A stretch of DNA of 64,000 nucleotides from Streptococcus salivarius (GCF_009738225.1 NZ_CP018187.1:816501-880500); one strand, 5' to 3'; positions 37,961 through 47,934 are shown, counted from the first letter of the stretch. Numbers and translations: made by a program. Notes: generated from the sequence alone by a model not told the origin.

Positions 37961-38553
37961 TGACTGAACAATTTTTTGGTAAAGAACTAGCTGCCCGCAA
38001 GATTGATGCCATCCCAGGTCTGCTTGAATTTGATATTCCTGTTCATGGAGATAACCGTGGATGGTTCAAGGAAAACTTCCAAAAGGAAAAGATGTTGCCA
38101 CTCGGTTTTCCAGAGTCATTCTTTGCAGAAGGAAAATTGCAAAATAACGTTTCTTTCTCACGTAAAAATGTTTTGCGTGGCTTGCACGCTGAGCCTTGGG
38201 ATAAATACATCTCAGTAGCAGATGAAGGAAAGGTTCTTGGAACTTGGGTTGACCTCCGTGAAGGCGAAACGTTTGGGAATACTTATCAAACTGTTATTGA
38301 TGCCTCAAAAGGAATCTTTGTTCCTCGTGGTGTTGCTAATGGTTTCCAAGTTTTGTCTGACAAAGTATCATACAGCTACCTTGTAAACGACTACTGGGCA
38401 CTTGAACTTAAACCTAAATACGCCTTTGTCAATTATGCTGACCCAAGCCTTGATATCAAGTGGGAAAACTTGGAAGAAGCAGAAGTCTCAGAAGCAGATA
38501 AAAATCACCCATTGCTCAAAGACGTTAAACCACTAAGAGCAGAAGATTTGTAA
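37960..38553 (+). CDS. rmlC: dTDP-4-dehydrorhamnose 3,5-epimerase RmlC
   Basis: 197 residues. It epimerises dTDP-4-keto-6-deoxyglucose at C3 and C5. Cupin fold with the catalytic His in NVLRGLHAEPWDKYISV (about 63-80) and the PRGVANGFQVLSD segment (about 122-134). The streptococcal form is slightly longer than enterobacterial RmlC. Translationally coupled to rmlA. A 202-bp structured gap separates it from rmlB. Confidence 0.96.
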   Translation: MTEQFFGKELAARKIDAIPGLLEFDIPVHGDNRGWFKENFQKEKMLPLGFPESFFAEGKLQNNVSFSRKNVLRGLHAEPWDKYISVADEGKVLGTWVDLREGETFGNTYQTVIDASKGIFVPRGVANGFQVLSDKVSYSYLVNDYWALELKPKYAFVNYADPSLDIKWENLEEAEVSEADKNHPLLKDVKPLRAEDL

Positions 38554-38560
38554 GAATAAA

Positions 38561-38589
38561 CCTTGCACAGTATTTTTGCGACTGCAAGG
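38561..38589 (+). repeat. Inverted repeat just after rmlC
   Basis: CCTTGCA and TGCAAGG arms (7 bp) around a 15-nt loop, 7 nt after the rmlC stop. It precedes the larger structured element at 38600-38729 and may be part of it. Confidence 0.5.
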
Positions 38590-38599
38590 AGCCTGGTAG

Positions 38600-39802
<1,203 letters not shown>

Positions 39803-39807
39803 TTGGG

Positions 39808-39842
39808 AAATCTATCACTTCCAAGCTAGTGATAGATTTTTC
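39808..39842 (+). terminator. Terminator of the rml operon
   Basis: AAATCTATCACT/AGTGATAGATTT, 12-bp perfect stem with an 8-nt loop and a T-run. Confidence 0.88.
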
Positions 39843-39866
39843 TGTTAAGAACTGTTAGGAGAGATG

Positions 39867-40982
39867 ATGAATAGAAAAGAATGGATTGAATATTTTGAAG
39901 CGATTAATAATCGTAAGCCCACTATTCAGGAGTGTCAGCAGGCCCTTCTAAATGGTGAATTTGTTATGGAAGGAAAACAAGCCACTTTTTCCAACAATGG
40001 AAAGTCTGTGACTGGAGAAGTCGGACCTTTACCTAATCAAATGACTGCTCAAATGGTTAACCCAGCTCATTCACAACAAATGGTCTTTGTTAAGAAGAAA
40101 AAGTTTGGCAAGAAGACTTTTATTGGTCTTGGTATTGCTTTATTTCTTGTTGTAGCAACAAGTCTTGGCCTCTTTTTGTTTTCTTCCAAAGGAACAAACT
40201 TGGGTGGCTTGTGGGTAAATGGTAACAATACCGCTCTTGTTTATGAGTTAAATGGGAAGAAGTCAAAACTTGTTGCAGGCTATAGGGAAGAAGAAATCAA
40301 AGAAATCTCTATTGGTAATAAAGTTAGACAGGAGTTTGAAGCACGTTTAGAAGATGTCAGTAATTCAAAACTAAAAACGATTGCCGATTTTGACAAGAAA
40401 TATCAATTACAGACCAAAGAGATCATACTGGTTAAGACGAAATGGGAATGGTTTGGCTACTATAATCTGATTCAGAAAGATGGGACAAACTTAGTTCTAG
40501 ATTTATTCTTATCAGACCTCTACTACGGATCAAGAAGTACCAAAGATTTAAAAAAGAAATGTCTTTTTCATAAGGCAGAGGTTCCAAAAGCCTTTGTTGG
40601 AAAATGGAAGACATATGATGATGAAAATGAATCAGAAGGAGAAGTGACTATTTCTGAAAATGGTGTTATGACTACAGATTCTGATGATATAGATATCTTA
40701 AATGTTAAGCCTTTAGATATCTTAATTGCTAAGCCTTTAAAAGAATATCTGGCGGATCAATCAGGCAGCGCAGATAATGATAAGGTGCAAAAAGAGTTTG
40801 CTAAAATACAGAAGTCTCTTAAGTCACATGGTTATCAGGCTAAGAGTGTTAATGACATCTACCACGATGCGAGAAAGTCATACTATTATGTCCTTGTAGA
40901 TGGTGGTAATCGCATTATTGTCTTGGAGGATAGCTTCAACCTTCTCTCCATAGGGGGTTATATTGAAAGAGAAGACAAATAG
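39867..40982 (+). CDS. Streptococcal membrane protein of unknown function
   Basis: 371 residues. I do not recognise a named family. An N-terminal cytoplasmic module (NRKEWIEYFEAINNRKPT..., 1-40) comes before a basic stretch KKKKFGKK and one membrane helix (about 88-107). The rest (about 110-371) would be outside and carries a FVGKWKTYDDENESEGEVTIS segment like lipocalin-style 'W-x-G' repeats in streptococcal surface proteins. No lipobox, no sortase motif. ATG 39867 is preferred over 39864 because AGGAG then has 5-nt spacing. It sits alone between two terminators. Confidence 0.7.
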   Translation: MNRKEWIEYFEAINNRKPTIQECQQALLNGEFVMEGKQATFSNNGKSVTGEVGPLPNQMTAQMVNPAHSQQMVFVKKKKFGKKTFIGLGIALFLVVATSLGLFLFSSKGTNLGGLWVNGNNTALVYELNGKKSKLVAGYREEEIKEISIGNKVRQEFEARLEDVSNSKLKTIADFDKKYQLQTKEIILVKTKWEWFGYYNLIQKDGTNLVLDLFLSDLYYGSRSTKDLKKKCLFHKAEVPKAFVGKWKTYDDENESEGEVTISENGVMTTDSDDIDILNVKPLDILIAKPLKEYLADQSGSADNDKVQKEFAKIQKSLKSHGYQAKSVNDIYHDARKSYYYVLVDGGNRIIVLEDSFNLLSIGGYIEREDK

Positions 40983-41028
40983 TAATTAGGATACCTCTAG
41001 CAGGTAAGAAGTACCTAGATAAGATGCA

Positions 41029-41067
41029 GAAGCCTATCATTCCTTTGGGAGTGATGGGCTTTTTTTA
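41029..41067 (+). terminator. Terminator of the 39.9-41.0 kb gene
   Basis: AAGCCTATCATTCC/GGGAGTGATGGGCTT with a TTT loop and seven T (G-U pairs allowed). Confidence 0.85.
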
Positions 41068-41107
41068 CTAGTAAATATGATATTAACTTATAACAGCGAT
41101 ACAATTG

Positions 41108-41124
41108 ATTACATAAATGTTACA
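41108..41124 (-). promoter_or_regulatory. VicR/WalR-like box upstream of a lipoprotein gene
   Basis: On the minus strand TGTAAC-N5-TGTAAT, a full match to the WalR consensus TGTWAH-N5-TGTWAH. A third TGTAAC is 3 nt upstream on the same strand, and another lies between the -35 and -10 on the plus strand (41150-41155). Confidence 0.45.
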
Positions 41125-41141
41125 AAAGTTACATAAAATAC

Positions 41142-41169
41142 TTGATTTCTGTAACAAAATAGATATAAT
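41142..41169 (+). promoter_or_regulatory. Promoter of the lipoprotein gene
   Basis: TTGATT, 16-bp spacer, TATAAT. Confidence 0.7.
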
Positions 41170-41196
41170 AGACATATAGAAAAGAGGTTTATGAAA

Positions 41197-41931
41197 ATGA
41201 AAAGTAAAGTTATCCGTGTTTGTTCCCTTGTTTTGTTGTCTGTAGCTGTTTCTACAGCACTTGTCGGATGTGGCTCTAAGTCAGAAAAAGACACTACAGC
41301 ATCATCTACAACTTCAACTTCTAAAGTAGTGAAGTCCTCTGCTAAAACAAAAACATCTGAGAAGAAGTCTGCTAAAAAGGCTAAGACAGAAGCTTCAGCT
41401 TCAAAGGATTCTCAAGGTCAAGAAGAAGCGAGTGCTCCTGAAGCTAGCTCATCAAAAAATCAAGCCACAGCTGGAAATGATGCTCAAGCAGGGACAAATA
41501 GTAGTGCTGCTTCTGAGTCAAACAAGTCTAGTCAAGCCACAGCTGATACCCAAAGTGACGCTCCTGTCCCAGCAGGTTTGGTTGGAACTTGGACTGGTAC
41601 GAGTCCTCAAGCAACAGACATTAGTTTTACAGTTGATGCTGATGGCAACATCACTTCAAAGGCAAATTTCAATGTCGATTACGAACCCTATCGTCAAAGC
41701 TCTACAACTGCAAAAGCTGTTCAAATTTCTGGAAATCTCTACGTTTGGGAGGGTGGCGATTTTTCTACCTTGCTTCCTGGTATTACAGGAATAGGGGGAG
41801 CTGGTTTTCAAGCTAAGCCTGGCTTTATTCTTGAAAATGGAACTTACACGCCAGTTCAATTCATCTCTGACTTGGGACCAACCTTTGATTATAGCAACTA
41901 TAATGCTTTCCCATTCTCATTAACAAAATAA
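41197..41931 (+). CDS. Lipoprotein with Ser/Ala/Lys-rich linker, unknown function
   Basis: 244 residues. A lipoprotein signal peptide ends in lipobox LVGC, so it is anchored outside by the Cys. A low-complexity region (about 28-125) is rich in Ser, Ala, Thr and Lys and has repeated Ser/Ala/Lys runs, probably a flexible wall-spanning stalk. A compact C-terminal domain (about 126-244) starts PAGLVGTWTGTSP and has aromatic and Gly residues. I do not recognise a named family. ATG 41197 is 8 nt from AAGAGG; ATG 41191 is only 2 nt away. Monocistronic, with a promoter and terminator and a possible VicR box. Confidence 0.75.
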   Translation: MKSKVIRVCSLVLLSVAVSTALVGCGSKSEKDTTASSTTSTSKVVKSSAKTKTSEKKSAKKAKTEASASKDSQGQEEASAPEASSSKNQATAGNDAQAGTNSSAASESNKSSQATADTQSDAPVPAGLVGTWTGTSPQATDISFTVDADGNITSKANFNVDYEPYRQSSTTAKAVQISGNLYVWEGGDFSTLLPGITGIGGAGFQAKPGFILENGTYTPVQFISDLGPTFDYSNYNAFPFSLTK

Positions 41932-41936
41932 AGAAT

Positions 41937-41967
41937 AGAAGCTATCTGGAGAGATGGCTTCTTTTTT
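41937..41967 (+). terminator. Terminator of the lipoprotein gene
   Basis: AGAAGCTATCT, loop GGAG, AGATGGCTTCT, TTTTT (one G-U pair). Confidence 0.88.
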
Positions 41968-42011
41968 GGCTCAAACTCTTATCATTCGAGGTCTCATTTC
42001 TGTTTAAAAAA

Positions 42012-42020
42012 TGGTAGAAT
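42012..42020 (+). promoter_or_regulatory. Extended -10 promoter of hemW, 6 nt from its ATG
   Basis: TGG followed by TAGAAT. The predicted +1 coincides with the hemW start codon. No Shine-Dalgarno. Confidence 0.55.
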
Positions 42021-42026
42021 AGTTAC

Positions 42027-43163
42027 ATGCAAACAAAACCAACGTCAGCCTATGTGCACATTCCATTTTGCACACAAATTTGTTATTATTGTGACTTTTC
42101 TAAGGTCTTTATTAAAAATCAGCCCGTTGATGACTACCTACGGGCTTTGATTCGTGAGTGGGAGCTTTTAGATATCAAGGAGCTTCGCACCCTTTATATT
42201 GGTGGTGGGACACCGACAGCTATTTCTGCGGAGCAATTGGACTACCTTTTAAGTAATCTTCAGAAAAATTTGGATTTGTCTAAGTTGGAGGAGTTTACCA
42301 TTGAGGCCAATCCTGGGGATTTGACGGTTGATAAGATTGAGGTGCTCAAAAAATCAGCTGTAAATCGCGTATCTTTAGGGGTTCAGACCTTTGATGACAA
42401 GCACTTGCGTCAAATTGGTCGCAGTCACAATCAAGCACAGATTTATGAAAGTATTGATAGCTTAAAGGCTGCTGGTTTTCATAATATTTCCATTGACCTT
42501 ATTTATGCACTACCTGGTCAAACTATGGATCAGGTCAAGGAAAATGTGAGAAAGGCACTGGAACTGGATATTCCACACCTAAGTCTCTATAGTTTGATAT
42601 TGGAACATCATACGGTCTTTATGAATAAGATGCGTCGGGGTAAGCTCAATCTTCCGACTGAGGACTTGGAGGCAGAGATGTTTGACTATATTATCCAAGA
42701 GTTGGAAGACAATGGTTTTGAGCACTACGAGATTTCAAACTTTACCAAACCTGGGATGGAGAGTCGACATAATCTCATGTATTGGAATAATGATGAGTAT
42801 TATGGTGTGGGTGCTGGAGCCTCTGGTTATGTTAATGGTGTTCGTTATCGCAATAGAGGGCCTATCCAGCATTATCTAAAGGCTATAGCTGAGGATGGTC
42901 ATGCTAGACTTCACGAGGAGCATCTGACTAAGGCGGAGATGATGGAAGAGGAGTTCTTCCTTGGCTTGCGTAAAAAGTCGGGAGTGTCCATCAAACGTTT
43001 TGAAGAGAAGTTTGGCTTGTCATTCGCGGATACTTATGGAGACATTGTGAAAAAACTACAGGAAGATGGGCTCTTGGTCAAGGATCCAGAGGTGGTTCGT
43101 ATGACCAAACGAGGACTCTTTTTGGGTGATAGTGTCGCTGAGCAATTTATCTTGGAGGATTAG
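42027..43163 (+). CDS. hemW: HemW-type radical SAM protein (coproporphyrinogen oxidase-like)
   Basis: 378 residues. Radical SAM Cys motif CTQICYYC (Cys15, 19, 22), then the GGGTPTAIS and ANPGDLT segments. The RHNLMYWNNDEYYGVGAG region marks the HemW branch, which is a heme chaperone rather than a true HemN oxidase, fitting an organism without heme synthesis. The extra Cys of HemN is absent. Start MQTKPTSAYVHIPFC is the family N-terminus, so ATG 42027 stands despite lacking a ribosome site. First of a tight cluster running to 46059 with 0-2 nt gaps or overlaps. Confidence 0.92.
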   Translation: MQTKPTSAYVHIPFCTQICYYCDFSKVFIKNQPVDDYLRALIREWELLDIKELRTLYIGGGTPTAISAEQLDYLLSNLQKNLDLSKLEEFTIEANPGDLTVDKIEVLKKSAVNRVSLGVQTFDDKHLRQIGRSHNQAQIYESIDSLKAAGFHNISIDLIYALPGQTMDQVKENVRKALELDIPHLSLYSLILEHHTVFMNKMRRGKLNLPTEDLEAEMFDYIIQELEDNGFEHYEISNFTKPGMESRHNLMYWNNDEYYGVGAGASGYVNGVRYRNRGPIQHYLKAIAEDGHARLHEEHLTKAEMMEEEFFLGLRKKSGVSIKRFEEKFGLSFADTYGDIVKKLQEDGLLVKDPEVVRMTKRGLFLGDSVAEQFILED

Positions 43164-43907
43164 ATGGGATTAAAATTTAGTATTTCTTATCAGATTCCGT
43201 TTTATGAGACGGATATCACGCATCAGGTGAAATTACCGCACTTATTGGCGTTTTCATTGCAAGTATCTGGTATGCAGTCAGAATCTCTGGGAAATACGGA
43301 TAAGGACGTTTTTGATAAGTACGGTCTGGTTTGGATTGTGACAGACTATGCGATTGAGATTGACCGTCTGCCTCGCTACAATGAAAAGGTGACCATTACA
43401 ACGGAAGCTATTTCCTATAATAAGATTTTCTGTTACCGTAATTTTTACATCACAGATGAAACTGGTCAGCAAATTATGCTCTTTAAGACTACCTTTGCTC
43501 TCATGGATTATGAAACGCGTAAGGTAGCAGAAGTACCAGATGAGGTGGTAGCACCTTATGGAGCTGATAAGACTAAAAAGTTGCTTAGAGGACCTCGCTA
43601 TAAGGCTTTGGAAAATCCAATTGAGACTTTATATCGTGTGCGTTATTTTGACCTAGACATGAATGGTCACGTTAATAATAGCAAGTACTTGGAGTGGATG
43701 TTGGATGTTTTCGATTTGGACTTTTTGACCAAGTACACACCGGCCCATATTGACCTCAAGTATGTTAAGGAAATTCATCATGGATCAGAAATTTATTCAG
43801 GCTACGAGTTTGACCAAGAAAGTTTGAGCAGTCAACACCAGATTTGTGTGGATGGCAATATTCATGCTCAGGCTATTATCCAATGGAAAGAAATAGGAGA
43901 CGAGTAG
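43164..43907 (+). CDS. Acyl-ACP thioesterase (FatA-like)
   Basis: 247 residues, a double hot-dog fold. It releases fatty acids from acyl-ACP or acyl-CoA in the cytoplasm. The second half has the typical [23 protein letters not shown] segment (about 172-194) with catalytic Asn/His/Asp candidates. The ATG follows the hemW stop directly. Length and split architecture fit the bacterial acyl-ACP thioesterase family (PF01643). Confidence 0.9.
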   Translation: MGLKFSISYQIPFYETDITHQVKLPHLLAFSLQVSGMQSESLGNTDKDVFDKYGLVWIVTDYAIEIDRLPRYNEKVTITTEAISYNKIFCYRNFYITDETGQQIMLFKTTFALMDYETRKVAEVPDEVVAPYGADKTKKLLRGPRYKALENPIETLYRVRYFDLDMNGHVNNSKYLEWMLDVFDLDFLTKYTPAHIDLKYVKEIHHGSEIYSGYEFDQESLSSQHQICVDGNIHAQAIIQWKEIGDE

Positions 43908-43908
43908 G

Positions 43909-44682
43909 ATGACATATAAAGGTTATTTGATTGATTTAGATGGAACAATTTATAAGGGGAAGGACCGCATTCCTGAGGGAGAAGCCTTCGTTAAGGAGTT
44001 ACAGAAGCGTCAGATTCCCTATCTTTTTGTGACGAATAACAGTATGCGTACACCAGAAATGGTCCAAGAACTTTTACGTAATCAGTGCGAATTGGAAACA
44101 CCTCTTGAAACGATTTATACAGCAACCTTGGCGACAGTTGACTACATGAACGATATGAATCGTGGCAAGACGGTTTATGTTATTGGTGAGACTGGACTTA
44201 AATCTGCTATTGCGGATGCGGGTTATACGGTAGATGAGGAAAATCCTGCCTATGTGGTAGTGGGATTGGACCGTGACGTCACTTATGAAATGCTTGTTAA
44301 AGCAACCCTTGCTATCCACAAAGGGGCTATGTTTATTGGGACAAACCCAGATTTGAATATCCCAACAGAACGCGGTCTACTTCCAGGTGCTGGTTCCCTC
44401 TTGGCCCTCATCGAGGCAGCGACACGTGTGAAACCAATTGTTATTGGTAAACCTGAAGCAGTCATCATGAATAAAGCCTTAGATATCCTCGGGACAGAAC
44501 GTAACCAGACAATCGTAGTTGGCGATAATTATTTGACTGATATTACAGCTGGCATTAAAAATGACTTTCCAACACTTCTAGTGACAACTGGATTTACCAA
44601 GGCGGAAGAGGTTGCAGGTCTACCTGTAAAACCAGACCATGTGCTTGCTAGTCTAGCGGAGTGGGATTTTGATGCGAACTAA
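43909..44682 (+). CDS. HAD-superfamily phosphatase, NagD-like (TIGR01457 type)
   Basis: 257 residues. Motif [10 protein letters not shown] (residues 8-16), motif II VTNNS (about 43-47), Lys in IGKPEAVI, and motif [11 protein letters not shown] (about 204-211). The C2 cap between motifs II and III marks the NagD/PNPase-like class. The substrate is likely a nucleotide or sugar phosphate, but this is not set. ATG 1 nt after the thioesterase stop with TAGGA overlapping; the end overlaps the next gene by 11 nt. Confidence 0.9.
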   Translation: MTYKGYLIDLDGTIYKGKDRIPEGEAFVKELQKRQIPYLFVTNNSMRTPEMVQELLRNQCELETPLETIYTATLATVDYMNDMNRGKTVYVIGETGLKSAIADAGYTVDEENPAYVVVGLDRDVTYEMLVKATLAIHKGAMFIGTNPDLNIPTERGLLPGAGSLLALIEAATRVKPIVIGKPEAVIMNKALDILGTERNQTIVVGDNYLTDITAGIKNDFPTLLVTTGFTKAEEVAGLPVKPDHVLASLAEWDFDAN

Positions 44683-45316
44683 GATTGAGGCTGTTCTGAC
44701 TCCGATTTGGCTTTTGGCCCTGTCTATTCTGGTGACAATTTATCTGGCATGGGGATTCTATTATTTTGATATTGATTGGATGCATCTTATGGACTATGTC
44801 ATTATCGGAAAGACGGAGCTTTGGCATAATTTCAATGTCCTCATGCAGTACTTGACCTTTCCTTGGGTTGGTCATCTGGCCATGCCTGATTTTCCATCGT
44901 CGGAGAGTGGGCTAAAGCATTTTCATGATGTGAAGTGGCTCTTTCATTTGGTACAGGGGCTTGTTATCCTACTGGCTTATCCAGCTGTGACCTTTCTTTG
45001 GCGAAATGTGAAGAAGAGCACCTTTGGTCTTTATCGTAGGCTTTATATGAGTTTAGCTGTTTTACCAATCCTTATTGGAGTGGTGGGAGTTTTTCTCGGA
45101 TTTGATGAGTTTTTTACGCTCTTTCATGAAGCCCTCTTTCCTGGAGATAGCAGTTGGCTCTTTAATCCAATCTTGGATCCGATTATCAATGTTTTACCAG
45201 AAGAGTATTTCCTTCAATGTTTTGTGATTTTCTTTATTATTTATGAGGGGTTGATGGTGAGTTTGACCTGGTTGGCCCATAAGCAGCTTACAATGTATTT
45301 GAAAAATAAGGAGTAG
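44672..45316 (+). CDS. TIGR01906 family integral membrane protein
   Basis: 214 residues. Hydrophobic helices at about 8-30, 90-110, 122-142 and 180-205, with a long loop between the first and second. It fits the streptococcal/lactobacillal TIGR01906 (DUF1461) family of unknown function. Conserved position after the NagD-like gene suggests a functional link. ATG 44672 lies inside the end of the previous gene; the in-frame TTG at 44669 is an alternative. Confidence 0.85.
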   Translation: MRTKIEAVLTPIWLLALSILVTIYLAWGFYYFDIDWMHLMDYVIIGKTELWHNFNVLMQYLTFPWVGHLAMPDFPSSESGLKHFHDVKWLFHLVQGLVILLAYPAVTFLWRNVKKSTFGLYRRLYMSLAVLPILIGVVGVFLGFDEFFTLFHEALFPGDSSWLFNPILDPIINVLPEEYFLQCFVIFFIIYEGLMVSLTWLAHKQLTMYLKNKE

Positions 45317-45318
45317 TT

Positions 45319-46059
45319 ATGTCTATTCGTGATAACCATTTGCATACCCATCATTCCTATGATTCGGATGCGAACTTTACTGACTATTTGACACATTTTG
45401 ATGGGGAGATTGTAACGACAGAGCATTATGATCTCTCTAATCCTTATACCAAACAGGACGATGTGCCCGAGTACGAGGCTTATAGTCACGAAATCGAAAG
45501 TCTTAACCTCAAGTATGGCAATCGTATTAAACGTGGCATCGAGATTGGTTATTACCAGCCTAGAGAAAGCGATATTTTGGCCTTTTTGGATGGTAAGGAC
45601 TATGATCTCAAACTTTTATCTGTTCACCATAACGGAGTCAATGATTATCTTGATGATGAGGTAGCTGATATGGACAAGGCTAGCATTATTCAAGAATATC
45701 TGGACAAGTTGGAGTACGCTATTGGTCGTGTGAACGCAGATGTTCTGGCCCATTTTGACTATGGTTTCCGCCTGTTTGACGTGACTATTGATGAGTTAAA
45801 AACCTATGAGGAGCAGCTCAAACGTATTTTCCAGAAAATGCTTGCTAATGATTTGGCTTTTGAGCTGAATGCAAAGAGCATGTATCTCTATCATCACGAA
45901 GATCTTTATCGTTATGCCTTGGGGCTTGTTAAGGATTTGGGATGTTGCAAGTATTCTATCGGCTCTGATGGGCATAAGTTAGAGCATTTTCGTCTGAACT
46001 TTGATAAGATTCAGGAGCTCTTGAGAGAATTTGATATTACTGAAGATATGATTATATAG
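45319..46059 (+). CDS. hisJ: PHP-type histidinol-phosphatase (HisJ family)
   Basis: 246 residues. PHP-domain metal phosphatase expected to convert histidinol phosphate to histidinol. Metal ligands: HLHTHHSYD (His7, His9), Glu in the RGIEIGYY segment, VHHNG (about 97-101), and the C-terminal SDGH (about 215-218). The length fits the short HisJ/HisK group. It lies 2.2 kb upstream of the his operon, separated by two unrelated genes. The main operon has no other phosphatase (its hisB is dehydratase only), so this gene fills the gap. That is inference by pathway completeness. Confidence 0.85.
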   Translation: MSIRDNHLHTHHSYDSDANFTDYLTHFDGEIVTTEHYDLSNPYTKQDDVPEYEAYSHEIESLNLKYGNRIKRGIEIGYYQPRESDILAFLDGKDYDLKLLSVHHNGVNDYLDDEVADMDKASIIQEYLDKLEYAIGRVNADVLAHFDYGFRLFDVTIDELKTYEEQLKRIFQKMLANDLAFELNAKSMYLYHHEDLYRYALGLVKDLGCCKYSIGSDGHKLEHFRLNFDKIQELLREFDITEDMII

Positions 46060-46061
46060 CG

Positions 46062-46090
46062 AAGATGGCTTCAACTGAAGCTGTCTTTTT
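46062..46090 (+). terminator. Terminator of the hemW-hisJ cluster
   Basis: AGATGGCTTCA/TGAAGCTGTCT with TTTTT tail (two G-U pairs). Confidence 0.8.
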
Positions 46091-46220
46091 CTTAAGGAAA
46101 ACTTAAAGGAAAAGCGTGGTTGTGGGATTTATAGAAGATTTTAAGCTTTGCTTGTTATGCTAATGTCAAGTAAAAGGAACTTATGGTTTCTATCTTATCT
46201 TTTAAAATTGGAGGTCTTCT

Positions 46221-47144
46221 ATGAAATTCTTAAAAAGGCATGCCTATGCCTTACTCTTTACCCTTTTTCTGATGGGGGCAAATGTCTACTCTCTCTTAAA
46301 GGTCTTTGTCATTCCCTCAGCAGTCTCAACGGTTTCAGCCAATACGACTAGCTCAAGCACATCTTCGTCGACAGCATCTACCAGCACTGGTAAGGTGACT
46401 AAGACGGATACGACTTATAAAGATGACAATATGGAAATTGAAATCACGACGGGTAAAACCAGTGATACCACTTACTATGTGGCAGATATCAAGTTGTCAA
46501 GTGCCGACTACCTTAAAACAGCTTTGGCGCAAAATACCTACGGGACTAACATCACTGACACGACATCAAGTATTGCCCAGCAAAACAATGCTATCTTTGC
46601 CATCAATGGTGACTACTATGGAGCTAATCAGTCAGGTTATGTGATTAAGAATGGTCAAGTCTATCGTGATAATGATCGAAACAGTGATTACGAGGACCTT
46701 GCCGTGTACTCAGATGGTAGCTTCAAGACCTTTAAGGAGAGCGATACAACGGCTCAAAAATTGGTTGATTCAGGTGTTGTGAATACCTTTGCCTTTGGTC
46801 CAACTTTGGTTGAAAATGGCAAGGTAGCTGTATCAGAAAATGAAGAGGTCGGTCAAGCTATGGCTGACAATCCACGTACAGCCATCGGAGTCATCGAAGA
46901 AAGTGACGGCAGTGTGCACTATATTGTCATTGTCTCGGATGGTCGTACCAGTGAGTCGTCAGGATTGACTCTTTATGAAATGGCAGAGTTGATGAAATCC
47001 TATGGTGTGACGACAGCCTATAACCTTGACGGTGGTGGCTCATCTACCATGTACTTCAATGGTCAAGTCATTAACAAGCCAACCACAAACGGAAACAAAA
47101 TTTCAGAAAGGGCGGTGAGTGATATTGTTTACATCGGTTACTAA
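46221..47144 (+). CDS. Phosphodiester glycosidase (NAGPA-domain) surface protein
   Basis: 307 residues. An N-terminal signal anchor (about 8-30, no lipobox), a Ser/Thr-rich stalk (36-60), then a NAGPA/phosphodiester-glycosidase domain (PF09992 type, about 75-307) with the signatures FAINGDYYGANQSGYVIKNG, NPRTAIGV and the hallmark YNLDGGGSSTMY (about 270-281). This family cleaves GlcNAc-1-phosphodiesters in animals. In bacteria it is tied to exopolysaccharide or wall phosphoglycan processing. Start ATG after TTGGAGG. The last 26 nt overlap the next gene. Confidence 0.9.
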   Translation: MKFLKRHAYALLFTLFLMGANVYSLLKVFVIPSAVSTVSANTTSSSTSSSTASTSTGKVTKTDTTYKDDNMEIEITTGKTSDTTYYVADIKLSSADYLKTALAQNTYGTNITDTTSSIAQQNNAIFAINGDYYGANQSGYVIKNGQVYRDNDRNSDYEDLAVYSDGSFKTFKESDTTAQKLVDSGVVNTFAFGPTLVENGKVAVSENEEVGQAMADNPRTAIGVIEESDGSVHYIVIVSDGRTSESSGLTLYEMAELMKSYGVTTAYNLDGGGSSTMYFNGQVINKPTTNGNKISERAVSDIVYIGY

Positions 47145-47514
47145 GAAATCAGCTAGCAAGCATTTTTTCACCTACATTGGTTTAACTATTTTTAGCCTAG
47201 TCTTTACCTTTGTCTATGAACGCTTTTCTTATGGCGAATCATCCATGTTTATGCGCATGATGTTCTTCGCACCATTGGTCGGAGCTTTAATTTATCTACT
47301 AACAGGAATGGGAATGTCTTGGGTGAAGAATCGTGCCTCGAAACTCTTATTAAATTCAGCCATCGCTGTTGTCGCTAGTGCTTGTTTAGTTAAAGGTATT
47401 GTTGAAGTCTCAGGACGTACAACTAGTGTAGATATGCCCTATTGGTATGTGGCAGCTGGACTACTTTGTTTGAGTATTATGACAGGATTTATCAGACCTA
47501 AAAGACTGGCTTAA
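47119..47514 (+). CDS. Small integral membrane protein, unknown function
   Basis: 131 residues, four hydrophobic segments (about 16-33, 43-62, 72-90, 105-123) joined by short basic loops. I do not recognise it. The GTG start (47119) lies inside the end of the phosphodiester-glycosidase gene, with GGCGGTGA just upstream, so translation is coupled. A membrane partner for the surface enzyme is plausible. The start is not certain; ATG codons occur only well inside (about residue 43). Confidence 0.65.
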   Translation: MILFTSVTKKSASKHFFTYIGLTIFSLVFTFVYERFSYGESSMFMRMMFFAPLVGALIYLLTGMGMSWVKNRASKLLLNSAIAVVASACLVKGIVEVSGRTTSVDMPYWYVAAGLLCLSIMTGFIRPKRLA

Positions 47515-47521
47515 CCATGAG

Positions 47522-47548
47522 AGCTTGGAGCTGTGCTTCAGGCTTTTT
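47522..47548 (+). terminator. Terminator after the small membrane protein gene
   Basis: AGCTTGGAGC, loop TGT, GCTTCAGGCT, TTTT (two G-U pairs). Confidence 0.8.
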
Positions 47549-47894
47549 GTCTTGCTTTGAAAAATTATTTAGGATAAATATACAAAGATAATATGAAGAA
47601 ATGATTTCAATTTGGGAAATAGTACAAAGAAATTGTCATAAAAAATAACTGAGCAAGATTTTTTGTGATAGGAATTTAGATAGAACGAGATCTTCTGTAG
47701 TGATGAAAGTACTTGAAAAAAGTAGTGGTTTCCAGTTAAGCTATCACAGTCAGAAGTCTCTTTAGGTATCCACTTGGTTTGTAAAAAGATACCGCATCAA
47801 CTTTTTATTTATTTGAACTCAATTTCACAGCAGTTTGTTTTGGCTATTAAATATACAAGAATTTAAAGTTTTTATAAAAATATACAAAAAAGTC
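47549..47894. other. Gene-less stretch before the his leader
   Basis: 346 bp, AT-rich, with stops in all frames and no repeat or RNA motif that I can support. It lies between a terminator and the his promoter. It may be remains of a lost gene. Confidence 0.6.
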
Positions 47895-47923
47895 TTGCTT
47901 TGTTCTGAATTTTCAGGTAGAAT
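47895..47923 (+). promoter_or_regulatory. his operon promoter
   Basis: TTGCTT, 17-bp spacer, TAGAAT, just upstream of the T-box leader. Confidence 0.75.
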
Positions 47924-47934
47924 AAACTAAAATC

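Noticed and set aside
47549..47894. Small gene or degraded mobile element in the gap before the his promoter
   Set aside because: No open frame with a ribosome site, no terminal repeats and no recognisable transposase fragment.
47907..47923. CodY box at the his promoter (AATTTTCAG...)
   Set aside because: Only about 10 of 14 positions match and the second half is wrong; the T-box explains regulation.
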